Shown one piece after another: positions 47,724 through 59,643 of a stretch of DNA of 64,000 nucleotides. Position 1 is the stretch's first letter. Each line of letters opens with the position of its first letter. Origin of the DNA: Hypericum androsaemum (lineage: Eukaryota > Streptophyta > Magnoliopsida > Malpighiales > Hypericaceae); NCBI GenBank assembly GCA_963995505.1, contig OZ023184.1, positions 17,544,228-17,608,227 on the forward strand, written 5' to 3'. The notes beneath the pieces were generated by a model. That model ran no database searches and had not been told where the DNA came from. It saw only the letters and a list, made by a program, of their open reading frames with translations. The position numbers and the translations under genes were made by a program.

Positions 47724-49414
47724 TAGACCTGACCACGGTTCGAATTTAGACGAATTCGAATCGAATTTATTCGAATTCAAATTTATCAAAACATTAAACC
47801 ATATTCAATTCTTCAAAAGACGAATTGAATACGAATTATGAATTTTTGAATTCGAATCGAATTCGAATTATAATCGAATTTGAATTAATTCTATAATTTT
47901 GATACTTAATTAAAAAAATTTCCTCCGAATCATGTACAAAAAATTTATAAATCTTTAACCATAACATTATTAGAACTTGCATTATCTAGAAAAATTGAAA
48001 ATATTTTTTGAACTAGATTATATTCTTGTAAAATATTATGCAATATTTTATAACAATTATTCCCACTATGACTATCATAAAAAACTCTATATGCAATTAT
48101 TCTTTTTTGTATATTCCATTTATTATGAATCTAATGACATGTAACACCAAAATATGAATGTGTTTGCCAATGATCACTCCATATATCACAACATATAGAA
48201 ACTCGACCATCAAAATAAAAAAAAGTTTGTAATTTTTCTTTATATATGTACTTCGTAGAACTTTTTTTGCACCAGGATTTAAAGCATTTTGACAATAAGT
48301 TATAAAATTAAGTTTTTCACCAAAACTAAAAGATAAATGTTCGGTAGCAACAAATTTAGCTAATTCCTCTCTATTATTTTGATCGGTGTAATAAAATAAA
48401 ATATTAGGTGTAGTAGATAATTGAGTTTGTGATTTTTCAAAACCAACTTCGTGTGGATGTTTAGTATTCAAATGAATAGTATAAGTACCATATCCATTCC
48501 TGGTTTTGAATTCATATTGTTTACCACAATAATTACATGTAATTTTGAAGATACCTTTTTCTCCGGTAGAAATTTTTGTGAAATGCTTAGCAAAAAATAA
48601 TGAAGGTGGTCTTTTTTACCTTTTGTGGATTTTTGAATATTGAATCAACACTTTCCCGTTGAGCTTCATCATGGACGTTCATCATTTCTTCCGGAATAGG
48701 GTAAGTAGAAATCGGTGGAAAATCCGATTCAATAGAATCGTGATGTTCCACACGTTTTTTCTTACCCTTATTTGCTCTACTTGATGACATAATTATATAG
48801 TAATATGAGTAATTATATGAGAAATATGACTAATATATCTAATTAGTAAACTTGAGGGAGAATTTATATAGCTCAAATTTTCAATAAGAGAAGTAATTCT
48901 GAAATTCTGAATGTGTAAAATTGAAGAATAAGAGGTGGTATTTATAGAGTTTGGAAGAAATTCTGAATTTATTTATAAAAAAATTAAAAGTACAAACAGT
49001 AAAAAAAAGGTAACCTTGGGATTAAAACGGTAACAAAAAAAATGGTAAGAAAAAATGGTAATTTACCACTGACGCTGATGCAAGCGCTGACGCAAGTGCT
49101 GATGTCAGCAAAATTCAAACCCCCCCCTTTTAAAAACTTCCCGCCCGCGCCCCTCCCCCCCTTTTTTGAATTTTTTACGAATTCAAATTGAATTCGATAC
49201 CAATTCAACTCGAATCGAATTCTCGAAATGAATTCAAATTGAATTTGCCGGTTTGACGAATTAAAAAAAACTTGAACTGTATTCAATTCTTATCATGACG
49301 AATTCGAATCGAACTTTTTAACGAATCAAATTATTGCGAATCGAATCGAATTTTTCATGAATCGAATCGAATCGAATCGAATCACGAATCAGATTCAATT
49401 CATGGCCAGGTCTA
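47724..49414. mobile_element. hAT transposon, internally deleted, with 8-bp target duplication
   Basis: Terminal inverted repeat TAGACCTGACCACG / TAGACCTGGCCATG; target duplication AACGTACC at 47716-47723 and 49415-49422. Both ends are dense in GAATTCGAATT / AATCGAATC phrases, likely transposase-binding subterminal repeats. The homologous site in LTR A (46103-46115) lacks the insertion. Encodes only the N-terminal part of a transposase on the minus strand. Confidence 0.92.
47950..48790 (-). pseudogene. hAT transposase fragment with BED zinc finger
   Basis: Minus strand. Starts MSSSRANKGKKKR (48790), rich in basic residues. After a frameshift a BED finger follows: TCNYCGKQYEFKTRN...IHLNTKH (48545-48455, C-X2-C then H-X4-H). 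Further on, VSICCDIWSDHWQTHSYFG (about 48205-48150) and SIFLDNASSNN (about 47990-47960) match the RNase H-like catalytic core of hAT transposases, with an in-frame TAG after TCH. The C-terminal dimerisation region is missing, so this copy cannot make active transposase. Confidence 0.8.
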
Positions 49415-50136
49415 AACGTACCTTACGGGCACCGCACTCAAAAAAAAATACCCCCTACTCATGGCAATCATACTCAACATAATCATAGTATTGATAATGA
49501 AAAGCATATAAGGAGAGGGTAGGAAGGAAGTCACCAATGACGGAAGTCTCATGAATACTGGAATAGTGGAAACACGAACAATCCCGAACAACGTAACAGA
49601 ATGGAAAAGTGTAGAGAAATGTATATGAAAAAGTCTGTCTAACCCTAAAACTAGGTGGGTATATATAGAAACCAGAAATGTGAAAAACTTAGTTCTAGAT
49701 CCTTCTATTTTTCTTTGGCACAAATGTCACAGGCAGCTTCATCAGCGTACGCGAATGTCTATCAGCGTATACTGCCTTTGGAAAATTGAGGCTATAAGCA
49801 TACGCAAATGGGTATCAGCGTATGCTGCAAAACCAATATCGGAGAATTTAGCATACTAGAAAGAGTATCAGCGTACGCTGCAAAACCAAAATCGGGAAAT
49901 CCAGCAAACGCCAACAACAACCTATCTCCGACCTTTGACTGCTTTGACTCTGACTCCTTTGCTCTATGCTCTATGCTCGGGTGCGGTCTTGGACTATGTC
50001 AATCTATAGGACAGAACAATATGTAAACGTCCACTCTCACGACTCAACTGTAAGTAAATATGATCATATGACGACAAAACAGACTCAAAACAATATAAAT
50101 AGTATATCAAATAATGATGTAGATTGACACGCATCA

Positions 50137-50331
50137 TATATTCAAAGGACATCTTTGAGTCAATAATAACCTTTAATTCTTTCCATATTTGAAAAAAAAA
50201 TCTTATCTTTTAAAAATAGTAGTCAACCGATTCATTCTAGAAAACAGTAGTCAATCATATATATATATATCAGAAACCCAAAATTTAACATTCAAAACTT
50301 GAATATTTCACTCTCAGCAATAAATTTGAAC
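50137..50331 (+). promoter_or_regulatory. Proximal promoter of neprosin copy 4
   Basis: 195 bp between gypsy LTR B and the start codon; aligns with the upstream region of copy 3, including ATTCAAAGGA and the TTTGAGTCAATA stretch. An (AT)n run occurs at 50258-50271. Anything further upstream has been separated by the LTR. Confidence 0.5.
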
Positions 50332-53300
50332 ATGGCTTATAGTTGGTGCATTAGGGTGCCACCATTTGTCACTTTTATTTTGTACCTTTTTCTTAGTGTC
50401 TATGTCTCTTCCTTTGAAACCAACCAGAGTGTTCATGAAATTACTGAGTTCGAAAAGATGAAGATGGTAAGGGAATATCAACGAAAGATTAACAAGCCCG
50501 CAAAGAAAACAATAAAGGTAATTTTATTTATTAAATTACTTATATTTTTAATAAATAATTATAGGTTTATTATGTATCATGATAAGTCTTTTCGAATTGT
50601 CTTATATAATATTTGATGTGGGTTTTTTTTATGCAGAGTCCTGATGGTGACTTGATTGATTGTGTTCCATTTCATAAGCAACTCGCTTATGATAGTCCTC
50701 TATTAAAAGGAAAAATATCAATGGTATTTTGAGTTGGATGAAAGGAAAATCCTCAATTATTTACATTATGTTTTTTATTATTATAAAATTTTATTGGGTT
50801 CTTCTTATGTCCAATATTTGGGTGCCACCAAAAATATCAAGTAGCTTTAATTCAACGTACACTTTGCAAAGTGAAAAATGTCTGAAAGGAACAACTCCAA
50901 TTAAGAAAATAAGAGAAGAAGACATTTTAAGAGACACTCGAATCAAAAGATTTGGAATGAAACATAATCCTTTTAGTAATCCTGATGATGATGATGACCC
51001 CAGTAACCGTGAGGTAGTTCAAACTTTGTACTTGATATATTTGTGAATGTTGGATTTAGTAATTTCGTTGTTGATTTGTACTTATCATATCTAACATTTG
51101 TTTTTTTTCTTGCACATACGAGCTCATATGTATCTCATGTGATTTATATTTGGTTAGAGTTAGCTTCATTTTTATATAATACAAAGTTTTATTATTGGGA
51201 AACGAAAATTTAAATAGCAATAGTATGGAGATCAAATTCAATAAAAATGGTACTTTATAATCATTTTGTCAAAGAAAGTGACAATATTTGTTTTTGGCTA
51301 ATCTAATAAATAAGTATAGTAAAAACTCTCTATTGTTGATACTGGAAAAAATATCACTTTGTCTCTATTTTTTTACTCCAAAAAATTAAAATTAAAATTT
51401 TGAACAATAAACACGTAAACACAAAAAATATTTTGTCTCTTTTTAGATTGACTAAAATCTAGGGCTTTAGCATTATTAAAAAATATTACACTCGATTGAG
51501 ATATTTTCTTACAATGGACGGAGATCACTAGGTTCATTTGAAGATAATTGAGAAGATAAATGATCGATGTAAAATTTATCAAACAACTAAGTTAAGCATA
51601 AACTAGTGTCTTTAAATATTTTTTTGAATTTGTAAAGTATGTAAAATATACGTATTTATTCAAAAATATCAGTTTATATAAAAATTCAGATCGGGATTTA
51701 GCACTAAAATCTGAAAAAATTTTAGTTATTATGACAGAGGGGTAATTAAATTATAATATTGGGTTTGACTGAGGATCGAGACTTTTTATCAGTTTAAAAA
51801 ATATTATCACTTTACATGTATCACTTTATGGATGTTTTATTATATCTAGAGATATGTGATAAGCATGATTTTCAATTTTCAAAATGATAGTTTTTTCTAT
51901 ACTTAAATTTCTTTATTGGTTACAGTATGCAATCGGACAATCTGGCGAAGGTAATTGGACTAAATCAAAAGCAAGTTTTGGTATTTGGAATCCCCACGTA
52001 GACCGCGATGAGTTTAGCTTGTCTCAACTTTGGGTGTCTGCCGGTAGCATTTTTACCGGACTCAATTCTATTGAAGCCGGTTGGCATGTACGTATTTATT
52101 TACCTAATAACTAGTCTATTTTTAACAAAATTGTCTAATTATTTTTTACAATATGTAGTTAATATATAAACTCCGAGTTTTAAATTTAAAATGAGTTAGT
52201 TCCTAGAGAAAATGAGAGAAGTTTAGGGATGGCGATGAGTAAGGTAGAATAGGGTAGGGTAGGGTATCAGTAGGACCCTACCCATACCCTAGTTTCAAAA
52301 GTTAGACCCATACTCTACCCTTGGACCCTCGAAAAATTTTATTATTAGACCTATACCCTTACCCTCGGAGTCTGTAGGGACTATAGGGTCTGCAGGGTCC
52401 GACCCTCAAATTAAATGCAAGATAATTTTGATAATTTTTTAAACACAAAATTCAATTATATACATAAATTTTAAATAAATCATAACTAACAAGTAACATG
52501 TAAAGATTAATCATGAAATTATTAGTATATTAATAAAGAAAATTATATTTATATTTATCTTGAATTTGGAGTCAATAACATGAATCATATTTTAGAATAT
52601 TTGAGAAATCTATGACAATTTATAAGTAAAAAATAGAGATAAATGGGTATATTTAGGGTCTTATTAGGGTCTACCAAAGGTAGGGTCCAAAGTAGGATAA
52701 AAGGGTAATGGTAGGGTATAAATTCATAGGATTCATACCCTACCCTAGACCCCTACTCTAAAAGTGGACCCATACTCATACTCTACCTTAGACCCAGTCA
52801 AAGTCAACAGACCTTTGACCCACAGGATAAGGGTAAGGTCCGACCCACAGGGTATGGGTATTTCTGCCATCCCTAGAGAAGTTTGAGGAGAAGTGATTAA
52901 TTAATCTAGTTTTCAATTATAAATATGTCAACATAAAAAAGAAACAAAACCTAAATAGATTAAGGGTAAATTACATTTGGACCCTTGGTATTTGGTGAAA
53001 TAGACGATAGGGTCCCTCTAGTTTGCCTTCTAATTTTGTTGCCCCTCTAGTTTATTTTTATTATACTCTGAGGTCCTTGAAGCCGGAATCAAAAAAGTTC
53101 TGGTGAACTACCTCATTCCTTCTCCATTCACTTTCTTCTTCTTCCTACTTCATCTTCTTCTTTTTCCTACTTCATCTTCTTCTTCCAACCTTCAACAAAA
53201 TCAGAAGAAAAATTACAGTGATCGTGTCGTCTATTTCACCAAATAGTTGGGGTCCAGATGTAATTTACCCATAGATTAGTGTTGGGCTATGTATCTTTTA

Positions 53301-54411
53301 CCTTTTATTGCTTAACGAGTTGTTTGTATTTACAGGTTTATCCTAATAAATATGGTGGTGACAGGCGTACTAGGTTTTTTATTTATTGGACAGTGAGTAT
53401 CCATGATTTATTATTTTTTTCATTACCATGTGTTAATTGTTTTCTTATATGACTTAATTCAGTTGATTTTATTTTATTTATCTTGATTATTTCTTTTTAT
53501 ATATGAAAATCAGAACAATAGTTACCAGCACGGATTCGGATGTTACAATCGGGAATGCGAGGGCTTCGTTCAGATTTCTAGAGATCTTATGCCTGGAGAC
53601 ATCATTCGTAACGTATCTATATATGATGGTCCTCAATATGATCTTACTCTGTCGATTGAGAGGGTAAACTTTTATTGTTAGGACAATTTCTTTCAAAAGG
53701 CACTTCCAAATTGTTGTGTGGGATCAATTTTGAGCTGTCGTCTTTTATTATTATAATTTAACTATTTTAGATCTTTTATCGAATTTTGGGATACAATTCA
53801 TTTTTTAGTCTTGATTAATCATGTTTTTGATGTTTGTAACTATTTTTTTATCTTTATTTCGAGTTACTAATAAACAAATACTTACAGAAAAACAAGTAAC
53901 AAGAGATTTATGCACAATCTAATTTTTTTTAACGTAAATTTCACACAAATTTCACGTCCCATTAGATTCCTGATTTTAGTTAGTTTTTATACATGTTTCT
54001 TTTTGGAAAAATCAAATGACTTTTGGATACTAATTTGGACAGATAGTAGATGGAAATTGGTGGCTATTCTGGCATCGTGACCATGACGACATCGTACAAG
54101 TTGGATACTGGCCGTCGAGAATTTTCACCCACCTGAGACGCCGGGCCCAATTTTTAGACTTTGGTGGAGAGATAACCAACAAAAAGCGCGGTGGTCGAAA
54201 CACTAGGACCCATATGGGAAGTGGGCAATTTGCCAACGCCGGATTGGGGAGAACTGCTTACGTGTCACATATTGAGATGAACGGTGAACCTAGATATCCT
54301 ACCCTATACAATAGCCACAGCAACTGCTATAATACTCTTTTCATGAATCGTTTGCAGTTTGGGTGTGCCTTCTATTATGGAGGACCTGGAAGAGGGGCTA
54401 ATTGTACTTAA
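50332..54411 (+). CDS. Neprosin-family peptidase, copy 4 (intron-2 acceptor mutated)
   Basis: Seven exons: 1 50332-50517, 2 50637-50723, 3 50822-51013, 4 51926-52087, 5 53336-53392, 6 53514-53663, 7 54043-54411 (TAA). The joined frame is 400 aa. ATG 50332 starts MAYSWCIRVPPF, a signal peptide of about 27 residues; an in-frame TTG further upstream is ignored. Propeptide to about 155, then DUF239 with expected catalytic E205 (NSIEAGWH) and E321 (DFGGEI); cysteines GCYNREC and NCYN...ANC are kept. Exon 3 differs from the paralogues: LWNANG is lost and a run of five Asp is gained. All splice sites are normal except the acceptor of intron 2, which reads GG (50820-50821) in place of AG; retention would bring a TGA right after exon 2. 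Coding use is therefore doubtful. Intron 4 holds two small transposons. Confidence 0.8.
52224..52875. mobile_element. hAT-type MITE in intron 4 of neprosin copy 4
   Basis: Terminal inverted repeat TAGGGATGGC...GCCATCCCTA; 8-bp target duplication GAGAAGTT at 52216-52223 and 52876-52883. 652 bp with many GGGTA/TACCC subterminal repeats. The same intron position in copy 3 (about 18098-18112) is empty. Confidence 0.93.
52964..53270. mobile_element. Mutator-type MITE in intron 4 of neprosin copy 4
   Basis: Inverted repeat starting GGGTAAATTACATTTGGACC and including TATTTGGTGAAATAGACGA at both ends (about 50 bp). Flanks ATAGATTAA (52955-52963) and ATAGATTAG (53271-53279) are a 9-bp duplication with one change. 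307 bp; the CTTCTT-rich centre is noncoding. Confidence 0.88.
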
Positions 54412-54576
54412 AATTGTTTTTTGGGTATTTTATACGTGAAGTTAAAGAAAATAAGTAACTTTAAATGTTACGCATCAAGAAAATAAATAGATATTTGTAA
54501 CTTAACTTCACCTATTAAAATAAAGCACTCGTTCTATAAATCTTTTAACCATGACGAGATAATTAATTTTATTTTG

Positions 54577-55002
54577 AAGGGTTTTTACAAATATGGTCTA
54601 ACCAGTAGTTCGACCAGTTGGACCACGAATGGGGCCAATGACCGTGCCTGAAAAGGTTGTAAGGACACCCACTTACGAACCGGATGAAATCCAGTCTGAC
54701 CGAGCGAGTTGGTCAATTTTTTACTCAGACTATCGAGTCTGACCAGATTTTACCCAACCCAATCCAACCTAAATTAAATAAAATAAATCACACACTCGAT
54801 TTTCCTAAATAATCATAAAATAAACTAAATCAACAAAAAAAATTATACTTGAGATGAAATAAATTGACCAATATTTAATATATTTAAAGACCTATTATTT
54901 ATTCTTAAAATAGGGATATATATCCGATCCGATCAGTTAAAATGGTTGACTCAAAGGTCGGACGAAAATCTGGGTCATTTTTGAAAACCTTGATATTTTT
55001 CA
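54577..55002. mobile_element. Possible hAT-like MITE
   Basis: The left end AAGGGTTTTTACAAATATGG resembles the reverse complement of the right end (CAAGGTTTTCAAAAATGACC), and the interior has GACCAGT/GGTCGG phrases usual in such elements. No clear target duplication. Confidence 0.35.
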
Positions 55003-55329
55003 CATTAAAAAAAGGAAAACAAAAAGAATATGGAAGAAAACAAAAAGTATTTTCAAAATATTAAGAATAAATGAGATCATATTCTAATCATACTCATTAA
55101 GATTATATATGTTTTCTCTAAACTTGATGAGAGTCAAAATACTAATATATTTGCTATGTTTTCCTTTGTGTTTTGAGTGTCTTTTTTAAGTTTTCTTGTC
55201 CGTTATGTTAAGTTGTGTCATTTTTTTGGTGTCATGAGAGTTGCGTTCTACATTTTGTCATGTTTTGTTTGAATTAAAATTTTGTCGTGTCACGTTAGTG
55301 TTTAAGATGAAGAGTATGGGTTAGAAGTT
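55003..55329. other. Interval without recognised features
   Basis: AT-rich; phrases such as TGTTTTCTTTGTGTTTT recur. No gene seen. Confidence 0.4.
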
Positions 55330-55810
55330 AGAACCTTTTGGTAATATTAAACGCCCAATACACCGTATCTCTCGTTGTATACCAACTCTTCTTCCCCTTA
55401 GAACATTGGATTAGACCACCCATCTAGTCTATCAATATCAACAATGAAGTCGCACAATCGACCCTGAAAAACTGGAGGCACTATATGTCGACTCTCTCCC
55501 TTCCCAGTGGAATTGTGCAAATCTCAGGAGTTTCTTCATAAGGTACTGCAAAGTAGTGGATTCATTTCTTCCACGTAAGCTATCAAAAAAAGGAACCCGA
55601 TTTTGATTCATTAGGATGGTCAAGTGGGTAGACTTGGATGCGCGTATGGCGTAACAAAAAAACATTTGTTGAAAGGAACCCAGGCTCTCAGGCATAAGGA
55701 GACACGTGATGAGCCGGATATTTCAGTGGAGAATTCTCGTATGAAGACTAGAATTATAGCGGAATAATTACTTTCGCTCTGGGATGGGGAATCCCTCGGA
55801 CATCCTAAAA
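55330..55810. other. GC-richer island of unknown origin
   Basis: Noticeably less AT-rich than both flanks. A minus-strand frame at 55438-55695 (85 codons) has no domain I recognise. It could be an organellar or other foreign insertion; not identified. Confidence 0.3.
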
Positions 55811-56222
55811 GTAGATTGGCGAAATGTAATAGAAAAATGTAATACTGAAGTTCAGGTTATTTGTGTCAAAGATATTTTTTATCTAGTCGTGTATGTTATC
55901 TAAATAGTCAAATATCTTTTACCATTTACAAATAATTTTTAGTGCTTAACGACACTATTCATGTAGTGTACTCGTGCACATTTGGCGTAATATTTTATTA
56001 GGTAATAAAATTTTGAGTAAAAAAACAAAAAAATATTTTTTTATTTAAAAGCATCTCACCATGGAGTCCAAGCATGATTAAAAAAAAGTCTATTGGAGTA
56101 TTTATGTATTTAGTTAATATCTTAGTTAATAAGTATTACGATGTAAACTATATCTCTAGATAGTAGAATCCTTATCAAAATTCTTATTAGAGTCCTTATC
56201 AAACTGTTGTAAACACTAGTAT

Positions 56223-57140
56223 CTATAGATAACGGCGAACTTCATATTTGTACTCCATAAGAAATGTCCAAATACCACGACTAAAATCATCAACGATTGT
56301 AATAAAAGAGTGACCGTCCGTAGAAGAAGGAGTCTGATATGGTCCCCACATATCACAATCTTTCAATTTAAAATAATTATTGATTTTGATAGTACTATTA
56401 GCGAATGGTAGCCGAGTATGTTTGGCACTGAAAATATGAATCACAATGACTAGATGCTATAAAAAATCCAAACTCTTAAAAATTGGTATGCAGTTCAAAT
56501 ATTCACCAGGAATGTGTCCAAGGCGTCGGTGCCATGTCTGAATATCTGAATTGCCAGCCATTAACGACACCCCACCCTGCACGTCTTCAAAATAATATAG
56601 ACCATCTTGTTGTTTACCTGCTTCAATCAGGCTCCTCTAAGTTTATTGGAGTATGATGTATTTCCTAGTTAGTCTCCTGGTCATTCACGGTTGTATAAGT
56701 CGGTTAGGGCTAGGTTATTTACTTGCATCTCAAGTAATGTAATGTGTATATATTGACATGTTCCGTAATGAGAACATACGCCCTTTTTGCCATTCCACTC
56801 TAAACTTATCAGTTAAGTCCTATATGACACAAGAATCAATAGAAAATATTATAGCACAATTCAAATCCCTCGTCAATTTACTAATGGATAGTAATTGCAT
56901 TTGAAAAGTGGTATGTGTATAACACATTATTCAATAATATTTGTTAGTTAGATGGTTGCGCCCATTCAAAAAACAAGAATTTCATTCCTATTAGGTACTT
57001 TAACCAATGCATGACTTGATGTGCAAGATTCCTCAGTCAAGAATTTCTGATTGCACGTGATATGATCAGTGGTGCCATAATCGATCACACACGAGTTAGT
57101 AAAATAAATCTTACCAGCCATGTTGACAGTGGGATAAGAC
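56223..57140 (-). mobile_element. Copia fragment: protease to integrase start
   Basis: Minus strand, in order: CVIDYGTTDHITCNQKFL (about 57095-57040; protease active site D-S-G changed to D-Y-G); an interruption at 56636-56925; GLYYFEDVQGGVSLMAGNSDIQTWHRRLGH (about 56610-56510; pre-integrase region); and HTRLPFANSTIKIN...CDMWGPYQTPSS...FITIVDDFSRGIW (56440-56260; integrase start). Frames are interrupted. Reverse transcriptase absent. Confidence 0.78.
56636..56925 (+). mobile_element. Copia-type LTR fragment inside the antisense copia
   Basis: Starts TTATTGGAGTATGATGTATT and has TATATATTGACATG near 56745, then a transcript-leader-like stretch. It is in the opposite orientation to its host fragment. 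A weaker relative begins at 56085. Ends not resolved. Confidence 0.4.
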
Positions 57141-57529
57141 TAACGACTGAAGAAAAGCTGAAATGGAATATCACCCACGAGTTAGTAAAACTAATCGCAG
57201 GTTTCCAGGGAAAAATGTCCTCCGCCCTTTGATCCTCATCCTAAGTGTGATTGCTATTATGGAGACAACCAGTGGTGATGATGTTTGATCGACTAATCTC
57301 ACAACAAGTGAGACATGATCGAATAATCTCACAATCGATCATACAAGATCAATTTTCAATTGTTGATGATAGTCGTGATTGCAGGAAATCTCGATGAAAA
57401 AGAAGACAAATAAAGCTACTAGTCAATCAGTGGATTGATCTAAAGATAATAGGTAGATCAATTGGCAATTTGTGGATTGACAATTTTATTGACGATGGAT
57501 GTTTGATCATTGGTGGTGGATGTTTGATA

Positions 57530-59643
57530 TGTTGGAAATTGCTCAGAATCTGATGAACCTAGCGATCACTAGTGTCCTAGCCTCGCTAGGAGAGACAAAC
57601 ATAAAGTTTGAATGCTAAAGACATAGCGATCATTAGGCACTTAGCGCTCGCTAGGGAGTGTGCTATGGCAAAATTTACTGTTTTACTCAGACTCTTGTTT
57701 CAAACTCCTAGGATAACCTAGATAGATTTCTTGGTGAGCAATAGTTTGTCTCTCTATAAAGACATGTTACCTCAGTTGATGTATGGCTTTGTAACTCGGA
57801 TCTTATCAATAAAAGTTCTCATTTTACTCCGCAGAGGTAGGCATTGGGTCGAACCACGTAACTTGTATATTTTTATTCTTGTTCTCTTGTGGTGATTTCC
57901 TAATAATTGGTATCAGATCTAAGGTTGAGGATGGTAGGACACGATGCAAAGTTCGATGACTCATCAAATTTTGGGTTATGGAAAATGCATCACAAAGATC
58001 TGTTGGTGCAACAAGAGATGATCAACGTACTCTTGAGGAAGAAGCCTCAGAAAATTGATGAGCAATAGTGGGAAGAGATGGAGGCTAAGTTGGTGGTGAT
58101 GATTCACTTATGCTTGGCAGATGATGTGATGTGTCACGTCATAGATGAGAAGTTACCAATAGGGCTGTGGAAGAGGATCTAGATCGGAGTCAAAGAATTT
58201 CAATAAAAGTGGCTTAAAATGTGGAAAAGGGCATATGAAGAAAACTATCCTAGACGAATTGGAAATCAAGACAACAAGGAGGGATCAGCATTCACAAGTA
58301 TATCCACATGATTGAACGGGTCGGATGGTGAGTGGCTTTCTATCACATCAAGTTCAATGCATCCTAGTAATTAAGATAAATAAGGATGTGATGGTAGGAA
58401 TGAAGTGTGAAAGAAAATACCTACAGGTTAGTGGGGCATATAGTTGTAGGTAGAGTCACATCAATGGCCCTCAAGTCATTGGCAAATGCTCAAATCATAT
58501 GAGGTTAGATCATATGAGGGAGCAAGAGTAGAACATGAATGGTTTGAGTGCATCCAATAGAGTTCTTGAAATGGGGATTCGCGGAGACAACATTTGCAAA
58601 AAGTCTTGGTTGTTTCGGAGAGGCATGGTTAACACGAAGCTATGGTTGTCTCTAAGAAGTATGGGTAGCAAGAAGCTATGATTGTCTAAAGGCACACTCA
58701 AAACAAAGGTGTTGGGTATGTTTGGTATTGGAAATACAAAGTCGTTGGTAACACCACGGTCGAATCAGGTTTTATCTCACTCAAGGGCGAGCGGTAAAGT
58801 TTGCAATATGTCAATGGTTCAACTTGGTAGAATAAAAGGCTGTTTGTTATATGCTATGGCTTATAGCATTGTTTCGAGGCAAAAAGATCCAGCGAAAAAC
58901 TAATCTGAGGTTGCGGAGCATGGGAAGGACCAAAAAAATAGAGGGATATCTATTAGTCACAAGGTTGCTTCAGCAAGTGAACTTGCAAGTTGGGATTCAA
59001 TAGAGGTTGGTGGAAATACACCAAGCAAGCTCAGGAGTTGCTCGAGTTCGGGAGATGTCTCCAAGTGATTGAACAAAAGGTTGAAATTAACTGTACATGG
59101 TCTTATTGATGACGGTATATCTATTGTTCAAGGTAGAGTCGGTGGAGACTGTTTTGTTTTGCTAGATCTCATGTCTGGAGAAGGGGCAGTTTCTCATTGA
59201 GGTGGAGTTTGTTGAAGTTTGGGTGGAGATTCATGGTTCTTCGGAAAAGATGATTTCTTGCCAAAGTGGAGATTATTGAGAATGAAAATCTGATGGATCT
59301 AGCTATCGCTAATGTCCTAAGGCAAAAAAAAAGTTCAAATGCTGAGGATCTAACGATTGCTAGGTGCCTAGCAATCGCTAGAGTGTACTACGACAGAATT
59401 TCTTGTTTTACTCCAAATCTTGTTTTAGTTTCCTTGGATGATCTAGATAGATTTCTTGGTGTGCAAGAGTTTGTCTCTATATAAATGTATGTTTTTCTAG
59501 TTGATGTGTGGCTTTGTAACTCGAATAAAAATTCTTATTTCTCTCTGTGGACATATGAATTAGGTCGAATCACGTAACTCTTGTGTCCGTATTCTTTGTG
59601 TTCCTTATTGTTCTCTTGTCGTGATTTTTTAACATGATAAAGA
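57530..59643 (+). mobile_element. Internally deleted copia element with 5-bp target duplication
   Basis: 5' LTR 57530-57905 (TGTTGGAAATTGC...), 3' LTR about 59275-59643 (...TTTAACA). Flanks TGATA at 57525-57529 and 59644-59648. Primer-binding site TGGTATCAGATC at 57908-57919. Polypurine-like AAAGTGGAGATT before the 3' LTR. The internal part is about 1.37 kb instead of the usual 4 kb or so: gag and scattered pol pieces only. The LTRs have diverged visibly, so the insertion is old. Confidence 0.88.
57931..58903 (+). pseudogene. Copia gag and pol remnants
   Basis: ATG 57931 opens MVGHDAKFDDSSNFGLWKMH, then KDLLVQQEMINVLL and LCLADDVMCHVIDE, the copia gag (UBN2) pattern, with stops. KSGLKCGKGHMKK (about 58215-58245) is a zinc knuckle missing residues. 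RLDHMREQ (about 58505) resembles the pre-integrase region, and GCLLYAMAYSIVSRQKDPAKN (58840-58903) the end of reverse transcriptase. The domains between are deleted. Confidence 0.7.

Larger units (their letters stand above)
47641..50136 (-). mobile_element. Gypsy LTR B, interrupted by a hAT element
   Basis: Parts 47641-47723 and 49415-50136 align in order to 46027-46844 of LTR A. It starts TGATGCGTGTC at 50136 (minus) and lacks the about 700 bp corresponding to 45320-46026. Its outer edge lies in the promoter region of neprosin copy 4. Confidence 0.75.

Noticed and set aside
50299..50331. Longer N-terminus for neprosin copy 4 starting upstream of ATG 50332
   Set aside because: The upstream codon is TTG and the extension is not part of the signal peptide seen in copy 3, which starts at the matching ATG.
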